Below, in pieces: positions 35,331 to 44,773 of a stretch of 64,000 nucleotides of DNA. Source of the stretch: CALMEC01 sp964434425 (GTDB lineage Bacteria > Actinomycetota > Thermoleophilia > Miltoncostaeales > Miltoncostaeaceae); the NCBI GenBank assembly GCA_964434425.1, contig CAYSVH010000011.1, forward strand, positions 27,508 through 91,507. The letters run 5' to 3'. Positions within the stretch are counted from its first letter, which is position 1. Each line of letters begins with the position of its first letter. Under the pieces are notes generated by a model. That model worked only from the letters and a program-made list of their open reading frames with translations, ran no database searches and was not told where the DNA came from. Made by a program: the position numbers and the translations under genes.

Positions 35331-36398
35331 GTGATCGCCGCCGTCGACGCGCACATGGTCGGCCAGCCGTCGGCCGGCGACGCCGGCAACGCGCGCTTCC
35401 ACACCCTTCTCATCCAGGCGCTCCTCGCCACGGCCGCGGAGGACGACGGTGTGGCCGCCCTGATCGCCCACGAGAAGGCGCGTGACCTGATCGGCGAGGG
35501 CCCGCGGATCGAAACGGTGACCGCGAGCAACGTCCGCCGGCTCCTCCAGGACATCCCCCGCGCTCTCACCACGGTGGAAGCGGACGCCGCGGTCTACAGC
35601 TACATCAGCCCGCTGCGGAGCCCGTGCCCGTCCGTGGTCGTCGTGCACGACGTGCTCTTCCGCCTTCAGCCCGAGTGGTTCAGCCGCCGCGTGCGGCTCC
35701 TTCTCAACACGTTCGTGCCGCCGTCGGTGCGCCGGGCGGGCGCGGTCGTCACCGTGTCGCGGCGCAGCCGCGAGGATCTGATCGACGCGTTCGGCGTCGA
35801 CCCGGACAAGGTGCACGTGGTCACGAACGTCCCGGCGCCGTCCTTCTTTCCCCGCGAGGGGGCGGCCGAACGCGTGCGCGAACGGCATGGCCTCGACCGC
35901 TACTGCCTGTACGTCGGCGACGTGCACCCCCGCAAGAACGTCGTCGCCCTGGCGGAGGCCATCCGCCTGGTCGGCGAGCGCGATCTGCGCCTGGCCGTCG
36001 TGGGACGCGCTGGCCATAAGGGTGAGCAGCTGATCGCCGCCAGCGGGGGGATCTGGCTGGGCCCGATGGGCGACGACGACCTGGCCGACCTCTACACGGC
36101 GGCGACCGTCACCTGCTACCCCTCGCTGTACGAGGGGTTCGGGCTTCCGGTGGTCGAGGCGATGGCGTGCGGATCGCCCGTAGTGGCGACGACGCGCGGG
36201 GCGCTTCCGGAGATCTCGGGTGACGCCGCCATCCTGGTGGACCCGTACCCGGCGCAGCTCGCCGACGGCATACGCGCCGCCCTCGAGCCCGCGACGGCCG
36301 ACCGGCTGCGTGAGGCCGGGCCGAAACAGGCCGCCACGTTCTCGCTGACCGAGATGGGCGAGCAGGGGTGGCGGGCCATCCGGGCGGCGGTCGAATGA
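35331..36398 (+). CDS. Glycosyltransferase family 4
   Basis: A 355-residue GT-B enzyme starting at GTG 35331. It has VVVHDVLFRLQPEW and LYVGDVHPRKNV, and the EX7E motif Glu268/Glu276 in YEGFGLPVVEAM. It is the third of three consecutive related enzymes. The gene is followed within 13 bases by a hairpin and two REP-like palindromes. Confidence 0.9.
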   Translation: MIAAVDAHMVGQPSAGDAGNARFHTLLIQALLATAAEDDGVAALIAHEKARDLIGEGPRIETVTASNVRRLLQDIPRALTTVEADAAVYSYISPLRSPCPSVVVVHDVLFRLQPEWFSRRVRLLLNTFVPPSVRRAGAVVTVSRRSREDLIDAFGVDPDKVHVVTNVPAPSFFPREGAAERVRERHGLDRYCLYVGDVHPRKNVVALAEAIRLVGERDLRLAVVGRAGHKGEQLIAASGGIWLGPMGDDDLADLYTAATVTCYPSLYEGFGLPVVEAMACGSPVVATTRGALPEISGDAAILVDPYPAQLADGIRAALEPATADRLREAGPKQAATFSLTEMGEQGWRAIRAAVE

Positions 36399-36410
36399 CG
36401 GTGTCGTCGA

Positions 36411-36439
36411 CGCGCTTGTGCGGTACTCGCACAAGCGCG
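36411..36439 (+). terminator. Hairpin after the third glycosyltransferase
   Basis: CGCGCTTGTGC (36411-36421) pairs perfectly with GCACAAGCGCG (36429-36439) around a seven-base loop, 12 bases past the stop at 36398. No T-tract follows. It shares bases with the following palindrome, so it could belong to the repeat cluster instead. Confidence 0.5.
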
Positions 36440-36472
36440 CGCAAGTCCGGTGCCAGGCACTTAACTTGCGCG
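36438..36472. repeat. REP-like palindrome (imperfect core)
   Basis: Outer arms CGCGCAAGT (36438-36446) and ACTTGCGCG (36464-36472) pair perfectly; the centre keeps GGTGCCAGGCAC but has mismatches next to it. The pairing of both arms while the flanking sequence differs from other copies suggests compensatory change. Confidence 0.65.
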
Positions 36473-36535
36473 TGGCAAATCGCACGAACACGAAGCGCCT
36501 GCTACCGGCCGGTTCTCGCGCCGATCGCCGATGGA

Positions 36536-36568
36536 GCGCAAGCCCGGTGCCTGGCACCGGGCTTGCGC
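36536..36568. repeat. REP-like palindrome (perfect, 33 bases)
   Basis: Sixteen-base arms, GCGCAAGCCCGGTGCC and its complement, flank a single T. The core GGTGCCTGGCACC is identical to that at 250-278 but the outer arms are unrelated. The left half recurs alone at 63,938-63,953. Confidence 0.75.
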
Positions 36569-36606
36569 GGGGTCTCGTGCGGCAGGTCCACCACGGGGGG
36601 CCGGGC

Positions 36607-37707
36607 ATGAAGCTGGCCCTCATCGGGACGCGCGGCATTCCCGCCGCCTACTCGGGGTTCGAGACCGCCGTCGAGAACCTCGCCGCCGTCTTCGCCGAGC
36701 GGGGGCACGAGGTGGTCGTCTACTGCCGGCCGCACATGACCGAACGGCGCGACGCGTACCGCGGCGCGCGGCTGGTGCACCTGCCGACGATCCGCAACAA
36801 GTACCTCGACACGCTCGTGCATACCGTCGTTTCGACGGGTCACATGATCACGCGCGATCGCCCCGACGTGGCCCTGTACTTCATCGCCGGGAACGCACCG
36901 GTCGTGCCGCTGGCGCGAGCGGCGCGCGTACCGAGCATCCTGCAGATCGACGGGCTTGACTCCGAGCGCGCGAAGTGGCCGGCGGCGGCCAAGGCGTACC
37001 TGCGCTGGACGGAGCGGATCGCGCCACGGGTGGCGACGAAGGCGGTCACCGATTCGGATGCCGTGGCCGAGAGCTACCACGCGCGCTACGGCCGGCGCAT
37101 CGAGGCGATCCCCTACGGAGCCGACCTGCCCGATCCCGGCGGCACCGAGTGGTGTGAGCGCCTGGGCGTGGAACCCGGACGCTTCATCCTCTTCGTGGGG
37201 CGCCTGGTACCCGAGAACAACGCGCACCTCCTCGTCGAGGCGCACCGCCGATCGGGGACGGACTGGCCCCTCGTCATCGTGGGCGACGCCCCCTACAGCG
37301 AGGACTACATCGGCGACCTGAAGCGAAGCGCCGGCCCCGACGTGCGCTTCCCGGGCTACGTCTTCGGATCCGGGTACGGGGAGCTGGTCCACCGCTGCGG
37401 GATCATGTGCGCGCCCACCGAGGTCGGCGGAACCCACCCGGTGATCGTCGAGGCGCTCGCGGCGGGGGCCTGCCTGGTGGTGAGCGATCACCCACCCAAC
37501 GTCGAGGTCGTGGGGGACACCGCCGCCACGTTCCCGCTCGCCCGGGGCGCCGAGGGCCTCGCCGAGACGATCACCGCGCTCGCCGCCGACGACGAACGCC
37601 GCCGCGACCTGGGCGAGCGGGCACGGGCACGGGCCGCCGAGCACTTCAGCTGGAACGCCTGCGCCGATCGCTACCTGGAGATCTGCGAGGCGATCCGACG
37701 TGGATGA
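36607..37707 (+). CDS. Glycosyltransferase (DUF1972/Cps2T-like rhamnosyltransferase type)
   Basis: This 366-residue enzyme begins with IGTRGIPAAYSGFETAVENL, the signature of the DUF1972 group that includes the beta-1,4-rhamnosyltransferase Cps2T. The second half has FILFVGRLVPENN and a GT4-like fold with VGGTHPVIVEAL. It probably adds an early deoxyhexose to the lipid-linked glycan; the sugar is inference. The ATG at 36607 is where similarity begins, with GGGGGG upstream. The stop overlaps the next gene by eight bases. Confidence 0.88.
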   Translation: MKLALIGTRGIPAAYSGFETAVENLAAVFAERGHEVVVYCRPHMTERRDAYRGARLVHLPTIRNKYLDTLVHTVVSTGHMITRDRPDVALYFIAGNAPVVPLARAARVPSILQIDGLDSERAKWPAAAKAYLRWTERIAPRVATKAVTDSDAVAESYHARYGRRIEAIPYGADLPDPGGTEWCERLGVEPGRFILFVGRLVPENNAHLLVEAHRRSGTDWPLVIVGDAPYSEDYIGDLKRSAGPDVRFPGYVFGSGYGELVHRCGIMCAPTEVGGTHPVIVEALAAGACLVVSDHPPNVEVVGDTAATFPLARGAEGLAETITALAADDERRRDLGERARARAAEHFSWNACADRYLEICEAIRRG

Positions 37708-38575
37708 CGGGTCCCCCGAGGTCGCCGTCGTCATCGTCGCGTTCGAGTGCCGCGACGAGCTGACAGACCTCCTGGGCGACCTCGACCGTGTTCGCACCGA
37801 GATGCCGGTCGCGGTGTTCCTCGTCGACAACGCCTCCACGGACGGCACCGTCGGAATGGTGCGGGAACGCTTCGCCTGGGTCGACCTCGAGGCCTCGTCC
37901 GAGAACCTCGGGTTCGGACGTGCCAACAACCATGCGTTCGCCCGGACCGACGCACCGTATGTGCTGGTGCTGAACCCGGACACGCGCATCACGGCCGACG
38001 CCCTCCGCGGAATGCGTGACGCAATGGAGGCCGACCCGACGATCGGGATCCTCTCGCCGCAGGTGGTGGACGACCTGGGACGCGACGACCCCAACACGCG
38101 GCGCGGGTTCCCCACGCTGTGGGGGACGTTCTGCGCCGTCACCGGTCTGGCGCGCGTGGTGCCGGGCCGGGCGTCACAGCGCTACCTGATGGGATGGGTC
38201 GCACCGGACCAGGTGGCCGACGTCGAGGCCGTGAGCGGCGCGGTGATGCTCTGCCGGGCGGAGGCCCTGCGGGCGACGGGCGGGTTCGACGAGCGCTTCT
38301 TCATGTACGGCGAGGACATCGACCTGTGCCTGCGCACCGCCGCATTCGGCTGGCGCGTCGTCTACTGGCCGCTGGTGACGGTGACCCACCTGGGCGGGCG
38401 AAGCGGCATGAGCCCGCGCGCGAGGCGCGCCTGGGCGACGTCGATCGGCGAGCTCCACCGCATCCACCGACCCGGCTGGCGCGGACGTCTCTCCGGAGCG
38501 ATCAGTGACGCGGCGGGCTGGGCGCTCTCCGCACCGGGTCGGATCGCCGGTCTTCGACACCGCGCACGTCGGTAG
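37700..38575 (+). CDS. Glycosyltransferase family 2 (rhamnosyltransferase-like)
   Basis: A 291-residue GT-A enzyme with VAVVIVAFECRDEL at the N-terminus, VDNASTDGTV, the DXD-type LNPDTRI near residue 92 and the acceptor-side motif GGFDERFFMYGEDIDLC. This pattern is common in rhamnosyl- and galactofuranosyltransferases. It starts at GTG 37700, overlapping the previous stop. The last 74 bases overlap, antiparallel, the end of the next gene. Confidence 0.88.
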   Translation: MDDGSPEVAVVIVAFECRDELTDLLGDLDRVRTEMPVAVFLVDNASTDGTVGMVRERFAWVDLEASSENLGFGRANNHAFARTDAPYVLVLNPDTRITADALRGMRDAMEADPTIGILSPQVVDDLGRDDPNTRRGFPTLWGTFCAVTGLARVVPGRASQRYLMGWVAPDQVADVEAVSGAVMLCRAEALRATGGFDERFFMYGEDIDLCLRTAAFGWRVVYWPLVTVTHLGGRSGMSPRARRAWATSIGELHRIHRPGWRGRLSGAISDAAGWALSAPGRIAGLRHRARR

Positions 38576-40349
38576 ACGCGACCCCCGCCTCCTCGCTCCG
38601 CACCGGAATCACGAGATGGTCACACGCTGCCCGACGCGCGACGAAGGGGAGCCGTCGCAGAAGTCCCACCACAAGGCCCGTGCCGAACGCCACATGCGAC
38701 GCGGGTGCCGCCATCGCCGCCCGTCGGGTGACGCCCCACCGCCGGTGCATGACCTGCGTGATCACCGCGAAGCCCGCCACGCACGCGCCGTAGGTCGCCA
38801 GCACACCCCGTACCAGCCGCCCGCCACGGGACCGACGACCGACGACGGCCGGCGCCACCGCCAGGAATCCGACGAACGCGGACGGCACGAGATGCCGGGC
38901 CCGCGGCCGTCGTCCGGCGGCGATCCGCTCGCCGCGTCCGACGCCCAAGCGCCACAGCGACGCGATATAGGGGGCCATCAGCCGATCGGGACGGCGCGAT
39001 ACGGTGACGTCGGGGCTGCAGAGGATGATCGCGTCACTATGACGTGACAGCCATCCGCAGAGATCGTCGTCTGCCGTCTCGCCGTCATCCACGGCCCGCC
39101 GCAGGAGGTCGGTGCGGACGAACAGGTTGCCCGCGGGGAACTCGTCCACGCGGTGCAGCGCGCCCGCCTGGGTCCGTGCCCGTGCGCCGCCCACGGCGAA
39201 GCGCGACTCGCCGAGCACGGCCGCCGCATGCACGCGCGGATCCCGGTCCAGCCGACTGATGGTCGGGCCGACGACGGCACCGACCCCCGAGCTCCCGAAC
39301 AGTTCCAGCGCGCTGGCGGCCCAGCGTCCGCCCGGGATCGAATCGGCGTCGAGGAGCGCGGTGATCTCGGTGGAGATGCCCGCGAGGAGCGGACCGAGCC
39401 GCCGCGGATCCGACGCATCGGTCCGGCTGACGCCGATCACGCGCACGGGACCGGAGGTCGCCGGAAGGGACCGCTCGACGGCATCGACCTGTCCGCGTGT
39501 CGGCTGCGCCGTCCCGAGCACCAGGACCGTGACCTCCGGCTGCGGCAGTCCGGACGAGACGTCCAGATGCTCGACGAGCGTGCGCTTGCGGTCGTAGTAC
39601 CGGATGCGGAACCGGTACGCGACCGCCGCCGTGTCCCAGAGGGCATGCGCGATCGACCGCCAGTTGATCCCCGTCCCGGCGAATTGATACGTCAGTGTGA
39701 CGGGTGCCTCCTCGATCCGCCGGTAGCCGAAGTGATTGGCCACCGACAGCACCTCGAGGTCGAAGGCATAGCGCTTCACGAGGACCACGGGAAGCGTCTC
39801 CTCCAGCACCTCCCGGCGGAAGAGCTTGAGGCCGACCTGCGTGTCGCGGACGTCGAGACCGAAGAGCACGCGCGCCAGCATCTGGTACATCGCGGAGTAG
39901 GCGCGCCGGTGGACCGGGTACTCGACCGTCGAATCGGGATGGCGTTTCGACCCGATGACCGCATCCAGCCGACGCTCGCGAGCCCGTGTGAGGAAACGCC
40001 CGAGGGAGGCAGGGTCGAGGTCGAGGTCGGAGTCGACCCACCCGACGTACTCGCCGCGCGCCGCACCGGACCCCTGGCGGACGGCGTAGCCCTTGCCCTG
40101 ATTGCGCGGGTAGCCGATCACCCGCGTGCCGGGCAGATCGACGGCGCGCGCCACGTTCTCGGTGGCGTCCCGGCTGCCGTCGGACACGACGATCATCTCG
40201 AACGGAACGCCGATCGAGGCGATGCGCTCGTGGATCGTCACCAGGTTCGCCGCGATCGCGGTTTCCTGGTCGTACGCGGGTACGACGACCGAGAGAATGG
40301 GTGCGACGTCCGCGCCGATCGGCACGGGATGCCCGGGTGCGACGGCCAT
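38502..40349 (-). CDS. Double-domain GT2 membrane glycosyltransferase
   Basis: This 615-residue protein has a first GT2 domain of the dolichol-phosphate mannose synthase/GtrB type (about 15-250; SVVVPAYDQETAI, VSDGSRDATE, DSDLDLDP), then a second GT2-like domain (about 270-480; ITALLDADSIPGGRW) and two or three hydrophobic helices near the C-terminus. The first domain should transfer a sugar to polyprenyl phosphate; the second may be a true transferase of altered specificity or a binding domain. The ATG at 40349 (AVAPGHPV) is chosen for lack of similarity upstream. It is on the opposite strand to its neighbours. Confidence 0.82.
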   Translation of the reverse strand: MAVAPGHPVPIGADVAPILSVVVPAYDQETAIAANLVTIHERIASIGVPFEMIVVSDGSRDATENVARAVDLPGTRVIGYPRNQGKGYAVRQGSGAARGEYVGWVDSDLDLDPASLGRFLTRARERRLDAVIGSKRHPDSTVEYPVHRRAYSAMYQMLARVLFGLDVRDTQVGLKLFRREVLEETLPVVLVKRYAFDLEVLSVANHFGYRRIEEAPVTLTYQFAGTGINWRSIAHALWDTAAVAYRFRIRYYDRKRTLVEHLDVSSGLPQPEVTVLVLGTAQPTRGQVDAVERSLPATSGPVRVIGVSRTDASDPRRLGPLLAGISTEITALLDADSIPGGRWAASALELFGSSGVGAVVGPTISRLDRDPRVHAAAVLGESRFAVGGARARTQAGALHRVDEFPAGNLFVRTDLLRRAVDDGETADDDLCGWLSRHSDAIILCSPDVTVSRRPDRLMAPYIASLWRLGVGRGERIAAGRRPRARHLVPSAFVGFLAVAPAVVGRRSRGGRLVRGVLATYGACVAGFAVITQVMHRRWGVTRRAAMAAPASHVAFGTGLVVGLLRRLPFVARRAACDHLVIPVRSEEAGVASTDVRGVEDRRSDPVRRAPSPPRH

Positions 40350-40425
40350 CGGGCGATCATAGACCGCGGTCGGTGGAAACCACCGGGACCCCGGGCATGC
40401 GCGGCGAGCCTCCATGGCCCGCTCG

Positions 40426-40431
40426 TATACT
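40426..40431 (+). promoter_or_regulatory. TATACT -10 hexamer
   Basis: TATACT stands about 59 bases before the ATG at 40490 and is an almost perfect -10 element. A matching -35 box is not clear. It lies upstream of the minus-strand gene start, in the divergent region. Confidence 0.45.
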
Positions 40432-40489
40432 CGCGACCGGCCGCACCGGGGCCGGCGTCTCCGCCTCGATGACCGGTACGTCGAATCCC

Positions 40490-41719
40490 ATGCGACACAT
40501 CGTCCACCTCTCACCACTCCCCAGCCACGACGACGCCGCTGCCGTGGCGGGCGTTCCGGGATACCTCCGCACCCTCGTACCGGCGTACGCGGATGCGGGT
40601 GTCGAACGCCAGACGATCGTGTCCCAGGCCGGGAGCATCACATCACTCGATGTCCCCGGTGTGACGGTCCGATCGTCATGGTCGTCGGGCAAGCGGGAGT
40701 TCCTGCGGTCAACGCGCCCGGTGACCGCCGTCGGCGCCAGCGTCCTGCACACGCAGCACGAGGTGTTCCTCTACGGGGGACCCCTTACCGCCGTCCAGCT
40801 GCCGACGGTGCTGAAGCGCGCACGCCGGCACGGGATGGCGACCGTCACGACGATCCACGGCGTGATCGACCTGGCGGGCGTGGACCGGACCTTCGTCGCC
40901 GAGAACGGATCGCGCCTGCCCGCACCCGTCATCCGGAGGGCGATCCGGACGCTCATCGGCGGAACGGCCCGGGCGTCGGACATCGTCATCGTCCACGAGG
41001 AGCTCTTCCGCGAACGCCTCGTCACGCAGTACGGCATCGACCCCGCGGCCGTCCGCGTCGTGCCCCTGCCGAGCGAGCGGGTCACGCCACGCCCGCGCGA
41101 CGAGGCGCTCGCCGCCATCGGCCTCACGGGACCGGTCGTCCTCTTCTTCGGCTTCGTCACGGGGTACAAGGGGCTGCCGACGTTGATCGACGCGTGGCGG
41201 CGCCACACGGCCGGCGGCGGCATCGGCGAACTCGTGATCGCCGGCGGCCCGCACCCGCGCCTCAGCGGACAGCCTGCCTACGACGCCGAATACGCCGCGA
41301 TGAAGGCGGCCGCGACGAGCCTGCCGCGCGTGCGGTGGGCCGGATACCTGGACGACGCTGACGCGGCCACGCACCTCTCGGCCGCATCGCTCCTCGTCCT
41401 CCCCTACACCTCCGCACTGGGCGCGTCCGGTCCGCTGACCCACGCGTACGCACACGGGCTGCCCGCCATCATGAGCGACGCCCTCGGCACCATGGCCGTG
41501 CACCCGCGCGCGGTGTACGGGACGACGGCCGAGGACCTGGCCGCGGCCATGTCGGCGGCGCTCACCGGCCCGCTGGGCGACGAGCTGGCGGCCGCCAGTC
41601 GCCGGGCGGGTGAGGAGACCCGGCTGGACGCGGTCGCCCGGCGGACCGTGGCGATCTACGACGAGGCGCGGGCCCTGCCCTCCCGGATCCCGGCCGGCGG
41701 CCGCTCCTCGTATCCCTGA
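40490..41719 (+). CDS. Glycosyltransferase family 4
   Basis: This 409-residue GT-B enzyme has the N-terminal HIVHLSPLPSHDD, the middle VVLFFGFVTGYKGLPTLIDAW and late VLPYTSALGASGPLTHAYAHG, resembling mannosyltransferases of mycobacterial and exopolysaccharide systems. An in-frame ATG at 40469 is an alternative start; neither has a good ribosome site. The stop codon TGA (41717-41719) and last few codons lie inside a family 1 repeat, so the C-terminus (SSYP) has been set by the repeat. Confidence 0.87.
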   Translation: MRHIVHLSPLPSHDDAAAVAGVPGYLRTLVPAYADAGVERQTIVSQAGSITSLDVPGVTVRSSWSSGKREFLRSTRPVTAVGASVLHTQHEVFLYGGPLTAVQLPTVLKRARRHGMATVTTIHGVIDLAGVDRTFVAENGSRLPAPVIRRAIRTLIGGTARASDIVIVHEELFRERLVTQYGIDPAAVRVVPLPSERVTPRPRDEALAAIGLTGPVVLFFGFVTGYKGLPTLIDAWRRHTAGGGIGELVIAGGPHPRLSGQPAYDAEYAAMKAAATSLPRVRWAGYLDDADAATHLSAASLLVLPYTSALGASGPLTHAYAHGLPAIMSDALGTMAVHPRAVYGTTAEDLAAAMSAALTGPLGDELAAASRRAGEETRLDAVARRTVAIYDEARALPSRIPAGGRSSYP

Positions 41720-41869
41720 GTCAGAGGCTCGTGGTCGTTTGCCGGCTGCATCTCATCGCGAGGCGGTGTCCTCGACCGCCAGAAGATTCCCGATGTTCCG
41801 GGCGGTCGTGCGTCCGTGCCTCGCCGGAGATTCGCTCGGCAAACACCAAACGAACCTCTGGCGCGGGAC
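41712..41869. repeat. Family 1 MITE-like repeat, copy 2 (158 bases)
   Basis: Nearly identical in length and sequence to 9,351-9,508 and in the same orientation, with the same CAGAGG/CCTCTG terminal inverted repeats. It fills the gap between two convergent genes: it overlaps the end of the left gene by eight bases and ends nine bases before the stop of the right one. It may therefore serve as a shared terminator. Confidence 0.85.
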
Positions 41870-41878
41870 ACTGGCGCG

Positions 41879-43294
41879 TCACTCTGACGAAACGCCCGTC
41901 GCGTCGGTGTCGTCATCCGGCGCATCGGCGCCGTCGCCCGCCGGGGCCGGCTCATCCGGCACTCCGCCGACAACGGGCACACCCGCCACCGCCTCGACCT
42001 CGCCCGCGGTGGCGAACCGGCCGCGCAGGGGAAGAAGCAGCGGTACGAAGAAGAGCTCGTTGACGACGATGATCGCGACACCGATCACCAGTTGCACCCG
42101 CGCGGCCGCGAGTGGGTCGCCCGCGAACACGGCGAGCGCGACCACCTGGACCGCGACGGCGGCGAAGAGCACGGCGGTGAACCGCATCCGGTGGGTCGAG
42201 AGGTAGTAGTAGAGCAGCGCGTTGGCGATCGCGAAGCAGCTCATGGCGATCACGATCGGGAGCGCGAGGTCGGCGGCCGGTGCGTACGTCGTGCCGAACA
42301 TGAGGCGGATCAGCTGCTCGTCGGCGACGAGCACCAGGATCACGAAGAGGACGGCCAGGGCCAAGAGCCCCTGTCCGGTGCGCCGGATGAGGTGACGCGA
42401 ATCGCGGCCCGCGACGTGGCTCGCCGCACCCTTGGAGAACAGGACGATGCCGACGGCGACGGGCAGGAAGAGCGCGATCTTGCCGATGGTCGCGGCGGCG
42501 TTGTAGTAGCCGGCCGCATCCGCGTCGCTCATGCTCTTGACGAAGACGACGTCGAGGTTGGTGAGTAGCGTCCACGCCAGGACGCCGGCGAGCGTGGGGT
42601 ACGCATAGCGCAGCATCTCGCCACCGGACGGGCCCACACGCCCGGCCCGGGCGTCGCGCGGCCGACGCCGCGGCATGACGAGGACGAGGGCGATGAACGT
42701 CGCGATGGTCAGCGCGCCGACCGCACCGGCCACGCCGGCGCCGATGGCGACGAGAGCCACGCCGATCACGAGACGGCCGACGGCCACCACGACCAGGCTC
42801 AACCCGAGACGCGAGAACTCCTGCATGCCCTGCATCGCACCCCACATGACCGGCAGCGTGAACGCGATGATGAGTGCCGTGCCCGTCACCAGGACGGGGA
42901 CGACGTGGTCGATCTGAAGCATCCGCGCGAGGGGCCACGACAGCGGGATCCAGATGATGAAGCAGGCGATACCGATGTACGTCGCCCGGCGCGAGAGCCG
43001 ATCCACGAACTGACCGACCAACGCCTCACCGCCGTCACGGTGGAGCTCGGTCGAGTAGCGCGCCACGAGCGTCTGTACGGACTGCGTGGCGATCGAGAGG
43101 ATCATGAGCACGCCCAGGAGGGCACCGAGCTCGCCGAAGCCCTCGGGTCCGAGGGTCCGTCCCATGATGAGGCTGAACAGGTAGTTCGCCACGTTGCTCA
43201 CGGTCATCGCGACGACGATGACGCCCGCGGCGGCGATGGATCGACGGAGGAAGTGCGTCAGCCGCTGGGTGGCCGACACGGTGGAGGTGCTCAC
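41879..43294 (-). CDS. Polysaccharide flippase (Wzx/MATE-like)
   Basis: This 471-residue protein has about twelve to fourteen transmembrane helices and the polysaccharide_synt pattern, with NYLFSLIMGRTLGPEGFGEL near residue 36. Such proteins flip lipid-linked oligosaccharides across the membrane. The C-terminal 40 residues are acidic and Pro-rich. The GTG at 43294 overlaps the stop of the upstream GT2 gene (GTGA). Its presence together with an ABC exporter suggests two export routes or two glycans. Confidence 0.88.
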   Translation of the reverse strand: MSTSTVSATQRLTHFLRRSIAAAGVIVVAMTVSNVANYLFSLIMGRTLGPEGFGELGALLGVLMILSIATQSVQTLVARYSTELHRDGGEALVGQFVDRLSRRATYIGIACFIIWIPLSWPLARMLQIDHVVPVLVTGTALIIAFTLPVMWGAMQGMQEFSRLGLSLVVVAVGRLVIGVALVAIGAGVAGAVGALTIATFIALVLVMPRRRPRDARAGRVGPSGGEMLRYAYPTLAGVLAWTLLTNLDVVFVKSMSDADAAGYYNAAATIGKIALFLPVAVGIVLFSKGAASHVAGRDSRHLIRRTGQGLLALAVLFVILVLVADEQLIRLMFGTTYAPAADLALPIVIAMSCFAIANALLYYYLSTHRMRFTAVLFAAVAVQVVALAVFAGDPLAAARVQLVIGVAIIVVNELFFVPLLLPLRGRFATAGEVEAVAGVPVVGGVPDEPAPAGDGADAPDDDTDATGVSSE

Positions 43295-44319
43295 CGGCTC
43301 ACCAAGGGGATCCCGCTCTGGCGCAGGAGGACCAGCTTGCCCGGCGTCACCGAGCGACCCCGGGGCGCCGACCGCCACCAGCGAAGGCCGGACCGGGTCG
43401 CGCGCCGCAGCTCCCGCGTCTCATGCCGCCGCCGCCAGTTCCACGTGAGCGCCCGCAGGTACTGGCGCGCCAGACCGCCTCGACCGGTCAGCGCGAAGAC
43501 GACGATCTCGAGCGCGTTCACGAGCCAGCCGAGGGCGACGGCCCCGATCTCGAACACGGATCCATTCCGCAGGGCGACGGCGAGTGTGTTGCGCTCCCGC
43601 AGGTAGATCCGCTGGTCGTTGGTCTCGTGCCGCCCGTCGTGTGCATAGCCGCCGTCGAGGCTGGCACCGCCGACGTGCCAGATCACGACGTCGGGGACGA
43701 CGACGGTGCGGAGTCCCGCCAGCTGCAGGCGCCAGCAGAGATCGACCTCCTCCACGAACATGAACAGGCGGCCGTCCAGCCCCCCGACCCGCTCCCAGTC
43801 GCGCCGGCGCAGAAGGACCCCGCAGCCACTGACGAAGAACGCGTCGCGGACGATCTCCGTCCCCGGCTCGTCCGGGCGCTGCGGGATGGGGAAGCCGAAC
43901 CAGTCGAGGCGGTTGCCGACCTCCTGGATGCGTCCGTCCGGATGACGGACCGTCGCGCCCACGGCACCGAACTCCGGGTGATCGATCAGTGTCCGGCGGA
44001 GGACGTCGATGGTGGTGGGCTCGACCCAGGCGTCGGGGTTCAGCATGAGGACGTACTCACCCGACGAGGCCGCGACCCCGATGTTGTTGCCCTCGGCGAA
44101 TCCGACGTTGTCGGCGGCGATGACCCGGGCATCCCGGTACTCCCGCCGGACGGCCTCGATCGTCGCGTCGGTGGACGCACAGTCGACCACGACGCACTCG
44201 AGGTCACCGGCGATCGTCGAGGCCGCGAGCGACTCGAGTGGACGGGACACCTCGTCCGCCGAGTTGTGGGTCACGATGATCACGGATACGGACGGCGTGG
44301 CGGTCCGGTCGCTCGTCAC
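43291..44319 (-). CDS. Glycosyltransferase family 2
   Basis: A GT-A enzyme of about 342 residues with SVSVIIVTHNSADEV, DCASTDATIE, LNPDAWVEP and the acceptor-side GGLDGRLFMFVEEVDLCWRL. One hydrophobic helix near residue 265 suggests membrane association. The start is uncertain: GTG at 44319, 44328 or 44418 are all in frame; 44319 is chosen as closest to the domain. It is translationally coupled to the flippase. Confidence 0.85.
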   Translation of the reverse strand: MTSDRTATPSVSVIIVTHNSADEVSRPLESLAASTIAGDLECVVVDCASTDATIEAVRREYRDARVIAADNVGFAEGNNIGVAASSGEYVLMLNPDAWVEPTTIDVLRRTLIDHPEFGAVGATVRHPDGRIQEVGNRLDWFGFPIPQRPDEPGTEIVRDAFFVSGCGVLLRRRDWERVGGLDGRLFMFVEEVDLCWRLQLAGLRTVVVPDVVIWHVGGASLDGGYAHDGRHETNDQRIYLRERNTLAVALRNGSVFEIGAVALGWLVNALEIVVFALTGRGGLARQYLRALTWNWRRRHETRELRRATRSGLRWWRSAPRGRSVTPGKLVLLRQSGIPLVSR

Positions 44320-44773
44320 TCCGATCACGGACGCGCGCCCCGGCGTCCCCGTACGCGCGTCACGCCCGAACCCCGGCAGGAAAGGCGGTCCGATGGCGGA
44401 GTCGCCGGGATCCCGCACGATCGTCGACTACCGGCGGCGGGGTCGTCATGCTCCTGTGAGCCCGCGTTCGCGCGCGCCGTTGCCTGTGCATCATCTCTCA
44501 CGTGGTGGTTGTTCGATCGTAACATTCGGACTCGTGGCCGACGCCGCCCACGACCATACGGCGTGTGCACCACGGGCGCACGTCGGGCTGTCCGGTGCGT
44601 CACCGTGACACGGCGCCCGGCGCCGGGCTCACGCCGCCCGCACCTCCGACGACGGATCGGGGGAGCCGGGTTTCGGCGCACCACGTGCACACCCGCATGC
44701 GCCGCCCGGCTGACACAATGGCGAGCCGCTCCGGGCACATCACGATTGCCGTGGACCGCACGCGTCCGCATTC
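44320..44773. other. Divergent intergenic region in the glycan cluster
   Basis: A 454-base gap between the GT2 gene and the membrane protein gene. It has no recognisable gene, repeat or strong promoter; a lower-G+C patch around 44,510-44,530 (TTGTTCGATCGTAACATTC) may hold a promoter. Confidence 0.4.
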
